Assembly: GCF_005222835.1 (NCBI RefSeq)
Contig: NZ_STGA01000029.1
Location: 248,001-312,000, forward strand
Direction of reading: 5' to 3'
Length of the DNA: 64,000 nucleotides
Source: Rhizobium sp. FKY42
Lineage (GTDB): Bacteria; Pseudomonadota; Alphaproteobacteria; Rhizobiales; Rhizobiaceae
In this document: piece after piece, positions 52,151-62,700 of the stretch
How positions within the stretch are numbered: the first letter of the stretch is position 1
Layout: each line of letters begins with the position of its first letter
Program-made: the position numbers and the translations under genes
Notes under the pieces: generated by a model
What the model was told of the DNA's origin: nothing
The model's input: only the letters and a program-made list of their open reading frames with translations
Database searches by the model: none

Positions 52151-52620
52151 CCCTCTTCCTTGCGCAGCAGTTCTGCCAGTCGCGCCTGCTCTTCTGCGGT
52201 CAGGGCCTTCTCGCCTCCGGTCGCGGGACGGGAGCGGCGAGACAGCCGGTAGACGGCAATTCCGCCGATGAGGAACAGAAAAGCAGGGGTTGCCCATAAA
52301 GCAATTGTCTGGGCACTCAGGCGGGGTTTCAGCAGCACGAATTCGCCGTAGCGCGAAACGAGATAGTTGATCACCTGCTCGTCACTGTCGCCGGCGGTGA
52401 TACGTTCACGCACCAGCACCCGCAGGTCCTTGGCAAGCTCGGCGTTCGAATCGTCGATGGACTGGTTCTGGCAGACCATGCAGCGAAGCTGGGCAGACAG
52501 GTCACGGGCGCGCTGCTCCAGCTTCGGGTCCTTCAGAACCTCATCGGGGTTCACGGCAAGCGCCGTCAGCGGCGCCAGCATCAGGCCCGCCAGCAGAACG
52601 AGAGAAAAGCGCCTCTTCAT
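52147..52620 (-). CDS. ccmH: Cytochrome c maturation protein CcmH (CycL)
   Basis: CcmH is the thiol-disulfide protein that reduces apocytochrome c cysteines before heme attachment. The 157-residue product has a signal peptide or anchor (1-22), the redox motif [10 protein letters not shown] with Cys47 and Cys50, and a C-terminal membrane helix (about 104-123). It overlaps the ccmF stop by 4 bases (ATGA) and is the last gene of the ccmI-E-F-H operon. Its stop codon is provided by the edge of a palindromic repeat. Confidence 0.96.
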   Translation of the reverse strand: MKRRFSLVLLAGLMLAPLTALAVNPDEVLKDPKLEQRARDLSAQLRCMVCQNQSIDDSNAELAKDLRVLVRERITAGDSDEQVINYLVSRYGEFVLLKPRLSAQTIALWATPAFLFLIGGIAVYRLSRRSRPATGGEKALTAEEQARLAELLRKEEG

Positions 52621-54605
52621 TCTGCCGGCTCCAGTGCAATCTTCGCGGGCTTGGTACGGCGGCTTGGAGCCCCGACTCTCAGCCGCCGATCCGAAAGCGA
52701 CACAAACCCGCCGATCATCATGATGACACTGCCCAGCCAAATGCAGAGGATGAATGGCTTCCACCAGATACGCACCACGATGCCGCCATCAGCCATCGGA
52801 TCACCCAGCGACACATAGAGCTGGCTGAGACCGAAGCTGACGATACCGGCTTCCGTTGTGGGCATGCGGCGCGCGGTGTAGATGCGCTTGGAAGACCAGA
52901 CATCGGCAACGGCGACGCCCGCCTTGCTGATCGTGAAATGCGCCCGCTCTTCGGTAAAATTCGGACCGACGGCCTCCTTCATGCCATCGAAAACGAGCGT
53001 ATAGCCGCCTGCATCCGCCGTCATGCCCTGCTTCATTTCCAGCACGTGCTCGGTCTCGAACGCCGTCACCGCCACGATGCCCAGCACGGTGACCCCGAGG
53101 CCCATATGCGCCAGCGCCGTTCCGAAGGCAGAGCGTGGAAGTCCCTTCAACCGGGCAAAGGCGATTGAAAAGGCAAGCTTGCCGAAGTTTGCGCGGTACC
53201 AGAGGTCGACCAGCGAACCGAGAATGAGATAGATTCCGAGCGCCAGACCGAGGAAGGCCAGAACAGGGCCGCCATTTTCCACGTAGTAGAGCCCAAGCCC
53301 TACAACCAGCGCCAGCCCCGCAACCAGATAGAGCCGCTGCATGGCGCCCAGGAGATCACCCCGCTTCCAGGCCAGAAGCGGCCCCATGGGCACGATCAGC
53401 AGAAGCGGAATCATCAACAGGCCGAAGGTCAGGTTGAAGAATGGCGCGCCGACGGAAATCTTCTCGCCGGTCAGCGTCTCCAGAACCAGCGGATAGAGGG
53501 TACCAGTCAGCACGGTTGCGGTGGATACCGTCAGGATCAGATTGTTCAGAACCAGAGCGCCCTCGCGAGAAATCGGCGCAAAGATGCCGCCGCTTTTCAG
53601 CTGCGGGGCGCGCCAGGCAAACAGTGCGAAAGCACCACCGACGAAGATCGAGAGAATGGCCAGAATGAAGGTGCCGCGTGTCGGGTCTGTCGCAAAGGCA
53701 TGCACGGATGTCAGAACACCGGAGCGGACGAGGAAGGTTCCGAGCAACGACAGCGAGAAGGTGATGATCGCCAGAAGCACGGTCCAGATCTTCAGCGCCT
53801 CGCGCTTTTCCATCACCAGCGCGGAGTGCAGAAGCGCCGTTCCCGCAAGCCAGGGCATGAAGGAAGCGTTTTCGACCGGGTCCCAGAACCACCAGCCGCC
53901 CCAGCCAAGTTCGTAATAGGCCCAGTAGGACCCCATCGCGATGCCAGCCGTCAGGAAGGTCCAGGCTGCCAGCGTCCAGGGGCGAACCCAGCGCGCCCAG
54001 GCCGCATCGATCCGCCCCTCAATGAGGGCAGCCACCGCAAAGGAGAAGCAGACGGAAAAGCCCACATAGCCGAGATAAAGCAAGGGCGGATGCACTGCGA
54101 GACCGGGGTCCTGCAGAACAGGGTTCAGATCCTGTCCTTCGGCTGGTGCCGGGTTCAGGCGTATAAAAGGGTTGGATGTCAGCAGAATAAACAGCGTGAA
54201 GGCAACCGTTACCCAAGCCTGAACGGCCAACACATTCGCCCGCAGCGTGTCCGGCAGGTTGCGGCCGAAGAGAGCCACTAGCGCGCTGAACAGCGTCAGG
54301 ATCAGCAGCCACAGCAGCATGGAGCCTTCATGGTTGCCCCAGACGCCGGATAACTTGTAGATCATCGGCATCAGCGAATGGGAGTTTTCCCAAACGTTGC
54401 GCACGGAAAAATCAGAAACCGCATAGGCCCAGGTCAGCGCCAGAAACGAAAGCGTCACCATGCCGAAGAGGATGATGGAGCCGGAGGGTGCCAGCGCCAT
54501 CAGCGCCGCATCGTTGCGCCGCGCACCGACAACAGGCGCGATGGAAACGATCAAGGCAATCGCAAGCGCCAGAACCAGCGCGTAATGGCCGATCTCGACA
54601 ATCAT
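52617..54605 (-). CDS. ccmF: Heme lyase subunit CcmF (CycK)
   Basis: A 662-residue inner membrane protein with about fifteen helices that, with CcmH and CcmI, transfers heme from CcmE to apocytochrome c. The tryptophan-rich signature is [19 protein letters not shown] (about residues 230-250), and the conserved histidines lie in [27 protein letters not shown] and [13 protein letters not shown]. It starts at 54605, overlapping the ccmE stop by 4 bases, and overlaps ccmH in the same way. Confidence 0.97.
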   Translation of the reverse strand: MIVEIGHYALVLALAIALIVSIAPVVGARRNDAALMALAPSGSIILFGMVTLSFLALTWAYAVSDFSVRNVWENSHSLMPMIYKLSGVWGNHEGSMLLWLLILTLFSALVALFGRNLPDTLRANVLAVQAWVTVAFTLFILLTSNPFIRLNPAPAEGQDLNPVLQDPGLAVHPPLLYLGYVGFSVCFSFAVAALIEGRIDAAWARWVRPWTLAAWTFLTAGIAMGSYWAYYELGWGGWWFWDPVENASFMPWLAGTALLHSALVMEKREALKIWTVLLAIITFSLSLLGTFLVRSGVLTSVHAFATDPTRGTFILAILSIFVGGAFALFAWRAPQLKSGGIFAPISREGALVLNNLILTVSTATVLTGTLYPLVLETLTGEKISVGAPFFNLTFGLLMIPLLLIVPMGPLLAWKRGDLLGAMQRLYLVAGLALVVGLGLYYVENGGPVLAFLGLALGIYLILGSLVDLWYRANFGKLAFSIAFARLKGLPRSAFGTALAHMGLGVTVLGIVAVTAFETEHVLEMKQGMTADAGGYTLVFDGMKEAVGPNFTEERAHFTISKAGVAVADVWSSKRIYTARRMPTTEAGIVSFGLSQLYVSLGDPMADGGIVVRIWWKPFILCIWLGSVIMMIGGFVSLSDRRLRVGAPSRRTKPAKIALEPAE

Positions 54606-55078
54606 CGCGTCACACTCCCCTTGGCGCCAGTCGTCGGGCTGCCTTCGCTCTCCTTCCACACGCCATCCGCCTTCAGGCGATCCGCCACTTCCTTCGGCAT
54701 GTAGTTCTCATCATGCTTGGCCAGCACCGAATCTGCAACGAAGGCCTGCGATGTCGTAAACACCCCCTCCGTCACGACGCCCTGCCCCTCGCGAAAGAGA
54801 TCGGGCAAAATGCCGGTATAGCTGACCGGCACGCTCGCCGAGCCATCGGTCACCTTGAAGCTGACTGTAGACCCTGCGCCGCGCACCACGGAGCCCGCTT
54901 CAACCAGACCGCCCAAGCGTATGCGCGTTCCCGGCGATACCTCGTTCTTGGCAAGATCGCTCGGCATGAAGAAATAGGCCACCGACTGGCTGAAGGCGAA
55001 CATCACGAGCAGCACGGCAATCAGGATGAAGCTCATCCCGCCGGCAATAACGGCCATGCGTTTCTGTTTGCGTGTCAT
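54602..55078 (-). CDS. ccmE: Heme chaperone CcmE (CycJ)
   Basis: A 158-residue periplasmic heme carrier anchored by one helix (about residues 8-29). The OB-fold domain includes [16 protein letters not shown] and [19 protein letters not shown]. His122 in [11 protein letters not shown] is the covalent heme-binding histidine and Tyr126 the axial ligand. It overlaps both neighbours by 4 bases. Confidence 0.97.
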   Translation of the reverse strand: MTRKQKRMAVIAGGMSFILIAVLLVMFAFSQSVAYFFMPSDLAKNEVSPGTRIRLGGLVEAGSVVRGAGSTVSFKVTDGSASVPVSYTGILPDLFREGQGVVTEGVFTTSQAFVADSVLAKHDENYMPKEVADRLKADGVWKESEGSPTTGAKGSVTR

Positions 55079-56202
55079 TGCACGATCCCCTCGCCCAGTC
55101 CGATTTCACGTGCCAGCGCCAGAAGCCGCTGACCCTCGCCCGTTTCGGCTGGGAATGTTTTCAGGCCAGTCTGAAGGGCATCACGCGCGTCCTGCTCTCG
55201 GCCCAGTACCTTGTAGGAGCGCACCAGCCGCAGCCAGCCTTCGATGTTTTTCGGATCAGCCTTCAGCCGTTCCGCAAGGCTTTCCACCATGCCCGCGATC
55301 ATCGCCTGCCGCTCTTGTCCGGAAAGATTTTGTGCGGCAGCAACATCGGCGGCACTCGGATTGCCGGGCGCATTCCCGCTCACAGCAGCAATGTGCTGAT
55401 CAATCAGCTGCTCCCATGCAGCTCCGGGGGGCGAATCGCGCTTGATGGCCTTGAAAGCGGCAAGCGCCTCCGGCTTGCGGCCCGCCTGCTCCAGCCCAAG
55501 CGCCACATAGAAGCGCGAGCGTATATTGCCGGGTTCCAGCGCCACGGCTTTCTCGAAGAAGCCGCGTGCCTCGTCGGTCACAATGCCCTGATTGGCGGCG
55601 ACCATCGTTTCGCCCAAGCCCGCCAGCCGTTGCGGCGTCGCGCCCAGAATACGAATTGAATTGCGAAACGCCTGATCTGCGTCGGCATAGCGGCCGGAGC
55701 GCATATAGATCGGTGCCAGCAGATCCCATCCGGCCCCGTCATTGGGGTTCTGCGCCAGATGCCGTTCGGCCTTGGCAAGCAGAAGTTCGATATTATTGCC
55801 CGGATTGGCAAGACGTGCCGCCAGCGGCTGGTCGGGCATCCCTGGGCTTCCCAGCATCAGATAGCCCGCAAGCCCGATGGCGGGGGGACAGAGAATGACA
55901 AGCAGCGTGGTGATGCGATGCGGGCGCGGCAGTGCGGCTGGCGTCAGGCCCCGCTGCGGCGCGTCGGTGGCGGCCAGCAAACGGCGGCCGATTTCGGCGC
56001 GCGCATAGTCGGCCTCTTTCTCGCCGAGAAGACCGAGCGCGAGATCGCGATCGATCTCCTTCATCTGGTCGCGGTAAACCGCAGCCTCGTCTTCACGGGC
56101 CGTTGTCAGTTGCGGCCTCGGCTTCATCAGCGGCGCGATCAGCAGCCCCGCCACTCCAGCCGTCAATACTGCGATAAGAATCCAGAAAATCATTGAAGCC
56201 AA
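55075..56202 (-). CDS. ccmI: Cytochrome c maturation protein CcmI (CycH)
   Basis: A 375-residue apocytochrome c chaperone with two N-terminal membrane helices (about residues 4-22 and 92-112), a cytoplasmic loop between them, and a periplasmic TPR domain from about residue 140. TPR signatures include [25 protein letters not shown] and [24 protein letters not shown]. It is the first gene of the operon and overlaps ccmE by 4 bases. Its promoter should lie in the region 56203-56380. Confidence 0.95.
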   Translation of the reverse strand: MASMIFWILIAVLTAGVAGLLIAPLMKPRPQLTTAREDEAAVYRDQMKEIDRDLALGLLGEKEADYARAEIGRRLLAATDAPQRGLTPAALPRPHRITTLLVILCPPAIGLAGYLMLGSPGMPDQPLAARLANPGNNIELLLAKAERHLAQNPNDGAGWDLLAPIYMRSGRYADADQAFRNSIRILGATPQRLAGLGETMVAANQGIVTDEARGFFEKAVALEPGNIRSRFYVALGLEQAGRKPEALAAFKAIKRDSPPGAAWEQLIDQHIAAVSGNAPGNPSAADVAAAQNLSGQERQAMIAGMVESLAERLKADPKNIEGWLRLVRSYKVLGREQDARDALQTGLKTFPAETGEGQRLLALAREIGLGEGIVQ

Positions 56203-56380
56203 TTACGTCAAGCGCACCACTATTCCAATCGAATAGGAGCCGATGACACGAATTTGAGGCGTTTGGCCGCAAGTTCGTGAACAGTCTCCTCTCTCCTATG
56301 GACGGACTGCCTGACACGGGCCTTGATTTGCGTCAAGCAATCGCGTGAAGCGCAACAACTTCAACGAAGGTCAGAAGACC

Positions 56381-56797
56381 TCAGCTCAGCGGAGTCCAGG
56401 CTCCATCGGCATTCCGGCAGGCCGTGCCGCGGGCCTTCAGCTCGTGCTCGTTGATCGTCAGCGTGTGCGTGTAGCTGCGGCAATTCTGTGAACCCACCTG
56501 ATAGGGCGCTGCTGCCACCACCTCGCCGCTCACATTGCGGCCCTTCCATTCGGTCGACTGTCCGGCCTCTGAAAACTCAAGCGCGCGATATTCCGCTTCC
56601 AGCGCCCTCTGGCGGTCGCTTTCGCTGAGCTGTGTCCCGGCGCGGCTGACAATTCCGCCCTGAAGCGCAACTATGAAATTATTCGGCGGAGCCTTGGCAA
56701 AGAGCCCGGCACGATTGCCTCCGGTCGATGTACAGGCCGAAAGCAGGCTTGCAGCAAGAACAGGCCAAACGACGAATTTCACAGCGCGGACTTCCAT
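56381..56797 (-). CDS. 17-kDa surface antigen-like lipoprotein
   Basis: A 138-residue lipoprotein. The N terminus has a hydrophobic stretch ending in the lipobox LLSAC (Cys22), and the remainder follows the pattern of the RT0821/Lpp0805 (17 kDa antigen type) family: LSESDRQRALEAEYRALEFS, WKGRNVSGEVVAA, NCRSYTHTLTI and RGTACRNADGAWTPL. It is probably anchored in the outer membrane; the function is unknown. The ATG has GGAG four bases upstream; a GTG 15 bases later is an alternative. It sits between ccmI and feuQ on the same strand. Confidence 0.8.
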   Translation of the reverse strand: MEVRAVKFVVWPVLAASLLSACTSTGGNRAGLFAKAPPNNFIVALQGGIVSRAGTQLSESDRQRALEAEYRALEFSEAGQSTEWKGRNVSGEVVAAAPYQVGSQNCRSYTHTLTINEHELKARGTACRNADGAWTPLS

Positions 56798-57019
56798 TCT
56801 ACTCCAACCGTTTCGTGCTTTGCGTAGACAGACATCTGGTATCTACGCACCTGATTTTCAAACCTGATCTCGGCCCGCTCCGTCACCGGCCATGCACGCC
56901 AACTGTGGCGAAACCAAGCGAAGGTTTGAACACTGTTTGTAGCGTGCTGAAACAGAGTGTCGAGCCAGAAAGCGCTCGCTGTGCCATTTATACCGCAGTG
57001 CAGTTGCGTAAGCATCCGC

Positions 57020-58417
57020 TCAGGCTCCCTCGCGCGCAATTCCCGGCAGCGTCAACACAGCACGCAAGCCCCCGCGACGCCCGCGTGAAAGACGGAAACG
57101 ACCCTGATATTCGCGGGCAATTTCGCCAACGATGGAAAGTCCGAGGCCCGTGCCAGGCTTGCTCTCGTCCAGCCTGCGTCCGCGCTTCATGGCCTCCTTG
57201 ATCTCGTCCGGCGTCAGGCCCGGCCCATCGTCCTCGACAGCGATTTCCACCCAGTTGCGCCGCGCCGGATCTTCTCCTTCCGGTGCGAGAGACGGCATGA
57301 TTGTCAACCACACGCCGCTGTTGGAATGGCGGGCCGCATTTTCCAAAAGGTTGCCAACCGTTTCCTCGACATCCTGCTGCTCCATGGCAAGGGCCAGATT
57401 AGGCTGCGTTGCAATCAGTTCGAAGGTCTTGTCGGGGTTCAGGCGGCGCATCACGCGCATCAGGCGCTCCAGCACCGGCTCGGCATCGGTGCGCGCCAGC
57501 ATGGATTCGCGCTGGGCTGCAATGCGGGCACGGTTCAGATAGCTCTGCACCTGGCTCTGCATGGCTTCTGCCTGCCCGCGCACCACTTCCCCGTGACCCT
57601 TATCGATGAGGCGTGATTCGTTGAGAAGCACGGCAATCGGCGTTTTCAGTGAATGGGCCAGATTTCCCACCTGCGAGCGGGCACGCTCGACAATACGGCG
57701 GTTGCTGTCGATCAGTGCATTCATCTCGATGGTCAGCGCATGCACTTCGCGGGGAAATTCGCCCTCCAGCCGTTCCGCCTCGCCGCGACGTACCTTTTCC
57801 AGGGCGCGGCGTGCCTCATCCAGCGGACGCAGACCAAACAGAATCGCAAGCCCGTTAACCACGAGGCTACCGAGACCAAACACCACGAGCGCGATATAGA
57901 GGCTCCGGGTAAAGGCCTGCACATCCTCGGTCACCACGGTCAGGTTGCCGGTCACGCGAAAACGCGCCGCCCTGCCCTCGCTGTCCAGCACCACCTCCGT
58001 CTCGGCCACCAGCACATTGTTCCCGAAGGCGTCGATGGCCGGATAGAAGCGCTCATAGCGATTATTGAACGGCACGTTGAGGATGGACGGCACCTTGATA
58101 TTGGATGTGCCGAGCGAGGAGGATGACAGCGGCGTCGCGGCAAAGGTGCCAAGCGGCTCCACGATCCAGTACCAGCCGGTTTCGGGCTGGGAGAAACGCA
58201 GGTCGCCCAGTTGCGGATTGCCCGCAAGCGCGTTGTCGTCGCCAATGGTGATCGAGTTCACCACATTGTAGAGCTGCGCACGCAGCAGATCGGTAAAGGC
58301 GCGTTCGGCGGATTTTGTGTAGAGCGCCGAGATCACGAGCGCGATCACCACCAGCGCCACGCCCGACCAGGCAGTCGCCAGCAGCAGAACGCGCGCCGTG
58401 ACCGATCTAACGTACAT
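57020..58417 (-). CDS. feuQ: FeuQ-like sensor histidine kinase
   Basis: A 465-residue kinase of the PhoQ type. Two helices (about residues 14-33 and 165-185) border a periplasmic sensor of about 130 residues. The HAMP-like linker precedes the phosphoacceptor box QVGNLAHSLKTPIAVLLNESRL, and the ATPase has GNLLENAARHSNSG, DDGPGLTPDE and GTGLGLSIVGEIA. I start at the ATG at 58417, which overlaps the feuP stop by 11 bases. The place next to ccmI and behind feuN and feuP matches the FeuPQ system of Rhizobium and Sinorhizobium, linked there to cyclic glucan export (ndvA) and first found in an iron-uptake screen. Confidence 0.85.
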   Translation of the reverse strand: MYVRSVTARVLLLATAWSGVALVVIALVISALYTKSAERAFTDLLRAQLYNVVNSITIGDDNALAGNPQLGDLRFSQPETGWYWIVEPLGTFAATPLSSSSLGTSNIKVPSILNVPFNNRYERFYPAIDAFGNNVLVAETEVVLDSEGRAARFRVTGNLTVVTEDVQAFTRSLYIALVVFGLGSLVVNGLAILFGLRPLDEARRALEKVRRGEAERLEGEFPREVHALTIEMNALIDSNRRIVERARSQVGNLAHSLKTPIAVLLNESRLIDKGHGEVVRGQAEAMQSQVQSYLNRARIAAQRESMLARTDAEPVLERLMRVMRRLNPDKTFELIATQPNLALAMEQQDVEETVGNLLENAARHSNSGVWLTIMPSLAPEGEDPARRNWVEIAVEDDGPGLTPDEIKEAMKRGRRLDESKPGTGLGLSIVGEIAREYQGRFRLSRGRRGGLRAVLTLPGIAREGA

Positions 58418-59078
58418 CGGATGGTGCTTGCATGCGATAACCAAGACCTCGAACGGTCTCGATCAGGTCAACGCCGATCTTTTTGCGAAGACGTCCGACG
58501 AACACTTCGATCGTGTTGGAATCGCGATCGAAATCCTGATCGTACATATGCTCGATCAGTTCGGTTCGAGAAACCACCTCACCCATGTGGTGCATGAGGT
58601 AGGATAGCAGGCGAAACTCATGTGAAGTAAGCTTCATCGCCACGCCATTCACGGTCGCCTTGGAGGCTTTGGTATCGAGCTTCACCGGCCCGCAGGTAAT
58701 TTCAGAAGAAGCATGTCCGGCGGCGCGGCGAATGAGGGCGCGAACACGCGCCAGCACTTCCTCGACGTGGAAGGGTTTGGCCACATAATCGTCGGCACCG
58801 GCATCGATACCGGCTACCTTGTCGCTCCAGCGGTCGCGCGCCGTCAGCATCAGCACCGGCATGGCTTTGCCTGCCGCACGCCATTTCTCGACCACCGTGA
58901 TGCCGTCCATCTCTGGGAGGCCGATGTCGAGAATGACCGCGTCATAGGGTTCGGTCTCGCCCAGATAATGCCCTTCCTCACCGTCGAAGGCCTGATCGAC
59001 CACATAGCCGACCTCCTTCAGCGCATCGGTCAGCTGGCGGTTCAGGTTGCTGTCGTCTTCGACCACGAGAATGCGCAT
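58407..59078 (-). CDS. feuP: FeuP-like OmpR-family response regulator
   Basis: A 223-residue regulator with a receiver domain (acidic VVEDDS, phosphorylated Asp51 in VILDIGLPEMDG, AKPFHVEEVLAR with the conserved Lys) and a winged-helix DNA-binding domain (about 125-220, LTSHEFRLLSYLMHH and VRGLGYRM). AAGGA precedes the ATG. It is placed between the feuN-like gene and feuQ, as in Sinorhizobium, which is the reason for the name; the protein itself is also close to PhoP. Confidence 0.87.
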   Translation of the reverse strand: MRILVVEDDSNLNRQLTDALKEVGYVVDQAFDGEEGHYLGETEPYDAVILDIGLPEMDGITVVEKWRAAGKAMPVLMLTARDRWSDKVAGIDAGADDYVAKPFHVEEVLARVRALIRRAAGHASSEITCGPVKLDTKASKATVNGVAMKLTSHEFRLLSYLMHHMGEVVSRTELIEHMYDQDFDRDSNTIEVFVGRLRKKIGVDLIETVRGLGYRMQAPSDVR

Positions 59079-59126
59079 GGAGATCCTTGATTCGATGGAA
59101 TACGAGAAGCGGCTTTTCGCCTTCTA

Positions 59127-59381
59127 CTACATCGGCACCCGAACAGTCACCTTGCGCGGGCGCTCTCCGCTGCCCTGCACGAGTACGGTCACGATACAGG
59201 TCGCACCGTCCTTGGAAGGCTGGGCAGACAGCAGTTCTCCACCCGTTTCGCGCACAACCTTGGATGCGGCGTCGCCGCAGTCTCCGGCAACCAGAATCAG
59301 GTAGTCGCGAGCGAAGGCCTGAGCAGCAGGCAGGCTGAACAAACCTGCCGCGACCATCGCGATTACCTTGCGTGATGCCAT
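59127..59381 (-). CDS. feuN: Small periplasmic protein, FeuN-like
   Basis: An 84-residue exported protein with a signal peptide (1-25, cleaved near AFARD) and a mature part of about 60 residues with two cysteines (Cys35, Cys62) that may form a disulfide. It lies 48 bases upstream of feuP on the same strand. Size, export and position match FeuN of Sinorhizobium meliloti, a small periplasmic inhibitor of FeuQ. The mature part is a short alpha/beta domain similar in size to DUF4174-type proteins, which is an alternative label. The identification rests on context as well as layout. Confidence 0.7.
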   Translation of the reverse strand: MASRKVIAMVAAGLFSLPAAQAFARDYLILVAGDCGDAASKVVRETGGELLSAQPSKDGATCIVTVLVQGSGERPRKVTVRVPM

Positions 59382-59403
59382 GACGACGACTTCCGATTAC
59401 AAA

Positions 59404-59427
59404 ATGCTGAGGGTGAGAACCCAAATC
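59404..59427. repeat. Motif related to the inverted-repeat element, upstream of feuN
   Basis: On the minus strand GATTTGGGTTCTCACCCTCAGCAT resembles the outer end of the 264-bp element at 29.65-29.92 kb (GATTGGGTCCTCACCCTA) and shares CTCACCCT-AGCAT with the motif at 30254-30270. It ends about 23 bases before the feuN start codon. Confidence 0.5.
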
Positions 59428-59448
59428 AACTGGCAAATTATGTATCGA

Positions 59449-59490
59449 ATGACGGCTGAATGGCAAATGAATGTGCCCCTCAGCCGTCAT
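59449..59490 (-). terminator. Inverted repeat after the gene-transfer-agent cluster
   Basis: ATGACGGCTGA and TCAGCCGTCAT form a perfect 11-bp stem with a 20-base loop, 18 bases after the stop of the small membrane protein gene. There is no clear T run, so a role as terminator is possible rather than proven; it could also be a binding site upstream of feuN. Confidence 0.4.
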
Positions 59491-59508
59491 GCAGACAATG
59501 CTTAAACG

Positions 59509-59721
59509 TCAGGTTCCGACAATGGGTTTGGTGGCCGCCAACCGGCCGTAAATAGCGAGAAGCGAGCCGAAAGCGCCGCCTGCGCTGGTCAGTGCATCAA
59601 CGAGTGCCGCCTGTTGCTCATAGGGAAACAGATGCCCACGCGCCTGCAGAATTGAGGCGAAAAGGGCAATCAGCCCGCCCCAGACAGCCTTGGATTCATA
59701 CCATGCCTTTGCATTATCCAT
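59509..59721 (-). CDS. Small membrane protein at the end of the GTA cluster (holin-like)
   Basis: A 70-residue protein with one or two hydrophobic segments (WGGLIALFASILQA, residues 14-27, and AGGAFGSLLAIYGRLAAT, about 47-64), the size and layout of small phage holin-like proteins. It begins 1 base after the stop of the large tail gene, with GGGAG inside that gene, so it is translationally coupled to it. A role in particle release is an inference from context. Confidence 0.7.
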   Translation of the reverse strand: MDNAKAWYESKAVWGGLIALFASILQARGHLFPYEQQAALVDALTSAGGAFGSLLAIYGRLAATKPIVGT

Positions 59722-59722
59722 T

Positions 59723-62700
59723 TTAGATAACTCCCTGCTTTCTCACAATAATAACCTGCTCTCGAGCAATGCCCCGCGGTACCGCCCGCCCCAGCTGCGT
59801 CAGGCGCACACGGAAACTTGTTTGAATAATTCCGAAATCGCTCAATTCCTGAGAAAGATCATAATGATGAAGGCACGCATCGACCTCTGCCTGCGCCACC
59901 ACGGCGCCAGTTGAGGCATGCAGTAGTTCCAGCCGATAGCGTTCTTCCGATTCATCGAGGGCTATGTCGAATGCGTCCCAGTCATCGGCGTTGGTGCGGC
60001 TCCGGCGCACCCAGCTGAAGGAAACGCCGTCCGACCGCCGTTCAGCCTTTAGGTGAACCGGCGCCAGCGGCGTCTCGGCGCGAAGGCCTGCGACAGTCTG
60101 ACGCGGCCCGTAACGACCGGTCTTTGCGCCCACAGGCTCCACGATCCAGTTCAGCGCCAGTCCTCGTTCGCTCCCCGTCAACCCAAGCGGCACCACGGCC
60201 TCATCCAGCATAACCACCTGTGCGCCAGCCGCTGCTCCTGCCGCCATTGCATCCTCGGTCCCGGAGAGACCGCGCAGCAGGTTGGACAGCCGAAACCGTC
60301 CCGGTGCCACCTCTTGCGCCGTCGCAAAAGCCAGCACTTCCCAGGCACCGTTATTGCCCATCACCGCCAGACGGTTTTCGCCTGCCTGCACGGCGATTTC
60401 GCTCGCGGAAGAGAGTCCCCCGAACGGCAATTCCACCTCGATGGCCGACCTTCTGTCGAACCGCCCCCAGGCACCGGCCGCCAGCGGCGCACTCAGCCGT
60501 CCAATGCGGGCCGGTCGTTCGATCAGCACGCGGCTGCGATAGCCTTCCGTCGTTGCGGAACTGGAAACCAGCATGCGCGTCCACGGTTTGGCAAAGGCAG
60601 CCACGCGGGCAAAGCTTGCCGCCTCTCCATCCTCGAAGCGCGGCAGATCGAGAAAGGCAACGAGCGGCGAAAAGGCGTCGGAGGCGGCCATCGCACTCAC
60701 CCGTTCAACCGGGGAAACACGGCTTCCGACAGCGGCAATGGACACATGCCGGCGCGCCTCCACCCGCCGCATCTCGCCATCCTCAATGCGGGTCACGAGG
60801 TAGATGCCGTCCGGACCATCGGTCAGTTGAACCCCATCCCCGGGCGTCAGCGTCATATCGGCAGGCGAAAGCGAGAAGCGGATGGAGCGGCGGGACAGGT
60901 GGTTGTCGCGCAGCAGCGCCTCCGTGGCGGTCTGCGCCGCCTCATCGGCCATGGCACCGGGAATGTCGGCCCGCATCACACGGTTTGTCATGCCGGGAAT
61001 GCGGCGGGAACGTACGCTTGCCTGCTCGTAGTCCAGATCGGGGTTGGCAAAGCCCAGCACGGCCTCCGCTGCAAAATCGCTGTCATGGCCGCGCGTTTCG
61101 CTCCAGGCCGCCTCGCCTTCGCGCTCGGCCAGCACCTCGATTGTCTTGAACGGCACGCTTGTCTTGTTGCGCGAGCGGAAGATCAGCCGTCCCTCAACTT
61201 CCGTCACGTCGAGGAGAAAGCTTTCCACCAGCGGCGTCAGCATCTGGCGCGCAGAGCTGGTTTCTGCCTGTACATAGCCGGTCAGATCGCCGCAAACGCC
61301 AGATACGTCGAAATCGGTCAATCCATGATCGGTCAGGATGGCGGCAATTGTGTCGGCCAGCGTTCCCGCCCCCAGCCGTCCGGTCAACCAGTGCCCCAGC
61401 CGCCAGTTCTCGCCGTCGTTCCAGATGGATGTCGCCTGCGGAAAGGCGGGGTAAGGCCGCGCATCCCAGCTCCAGACGAAGATGTGATCCGCATCCACCA
61501 TATTTGCCGGCGCGGCATCGCCCTGCCAGTAGGCGTGATGGGAATCGAGGAAGCGCCGCTGCATTGCGTCCGACCGTCCACCGCTGGAAAAGTAGGGCCA
61601 GCCGCTTTCGGAGGATTTCGGATCCACGAACAGGTTCGGCTGGTTCGCCCCCTTGTCGATGGCAGGGCAACCGAGTTCGGTGAACCAGATCGGTTTCGAT
61701 CGAGGCACCCAGGCGGTCGGGCTTGGGCTCTCGGTGCCGCCTGTCCGGTCGAAGTGATGGCTCCCCCACCAGCCGGAAAGATCCTTGAAGCGAAACACCC
61801 ATGGCTTGCCCGCCAGTCCATCGGTAATCGGGCTTCGTACGCGCGCTTTGCGGTCGGCCTCGCTGGCATAATACCAGTCGAAACCCTCGCCGCGCGTGAT
61901 CGCACGGCTCATTGCCGCCACATCCTCGGCGCTTGTCATGCCGTCGGGGTTTGCGCCCATCAGGTCGCTATCGCGCCAGTCGCCAAGCGGCATGTAGTTG
62001 TCGATCCCCACGGCGTCGATCGCGGATGAGGCCCAGAGCGGATCGAGATGGAAGAACACATCGCCGGTCCCGTCATTCGGATGATAGCCGAAATATTCGC
62101 TCCAGTCGGCGCCATAGGTCAGCCTGACCGATGGCCCGAGCTTCGCACGGCAATCGGCAGCCAGTCGAACCAGTTCCGCCACGAAGGGAAAGCTGTTACC
62201 CGCCCCGCGCACGCTTGTCAGGCCGCGAAATTCCGAGCCGATGATGAAGCCATCCACGCCGCCCGCCGCCGCCGCCAGATCGGCGTAATGGAGCACCATG
62301 CGGCGATAGCCTTCTGCGCGATTGCAGAACTGGTCGATCTCGCTTGCAGCCTGCGCCGTCCTGTCGGGAGAGCCTGCCCGCCCCGGTGCCGGATGGCAGG
62401 TAATACGCCCACGCCACGGATAGACGGCCTGTTTCGATTCGCCATAAGGGTCCGGCAGCGTGTTGTCTTCCGCCACATCCATCATGATGAACGGATAGAG
62501 ATAGACCTCGATGCCCCGCGCCTTCAGGTCGGAAATTGCCTGTTTCACGCTCTCGTCGGAAGGCGTGCCGCCATAGGCAGGCGCATCGTGTCTGCGGCTC
62601 ACCAGATGCGCATCGGCCCGCTCGATGCCCGCCACGTTCCAGAGCATGCTCTCCCCGTCGCGCGAAAGGAATTCGACACCGGGAACGATCCGGCATTCGC

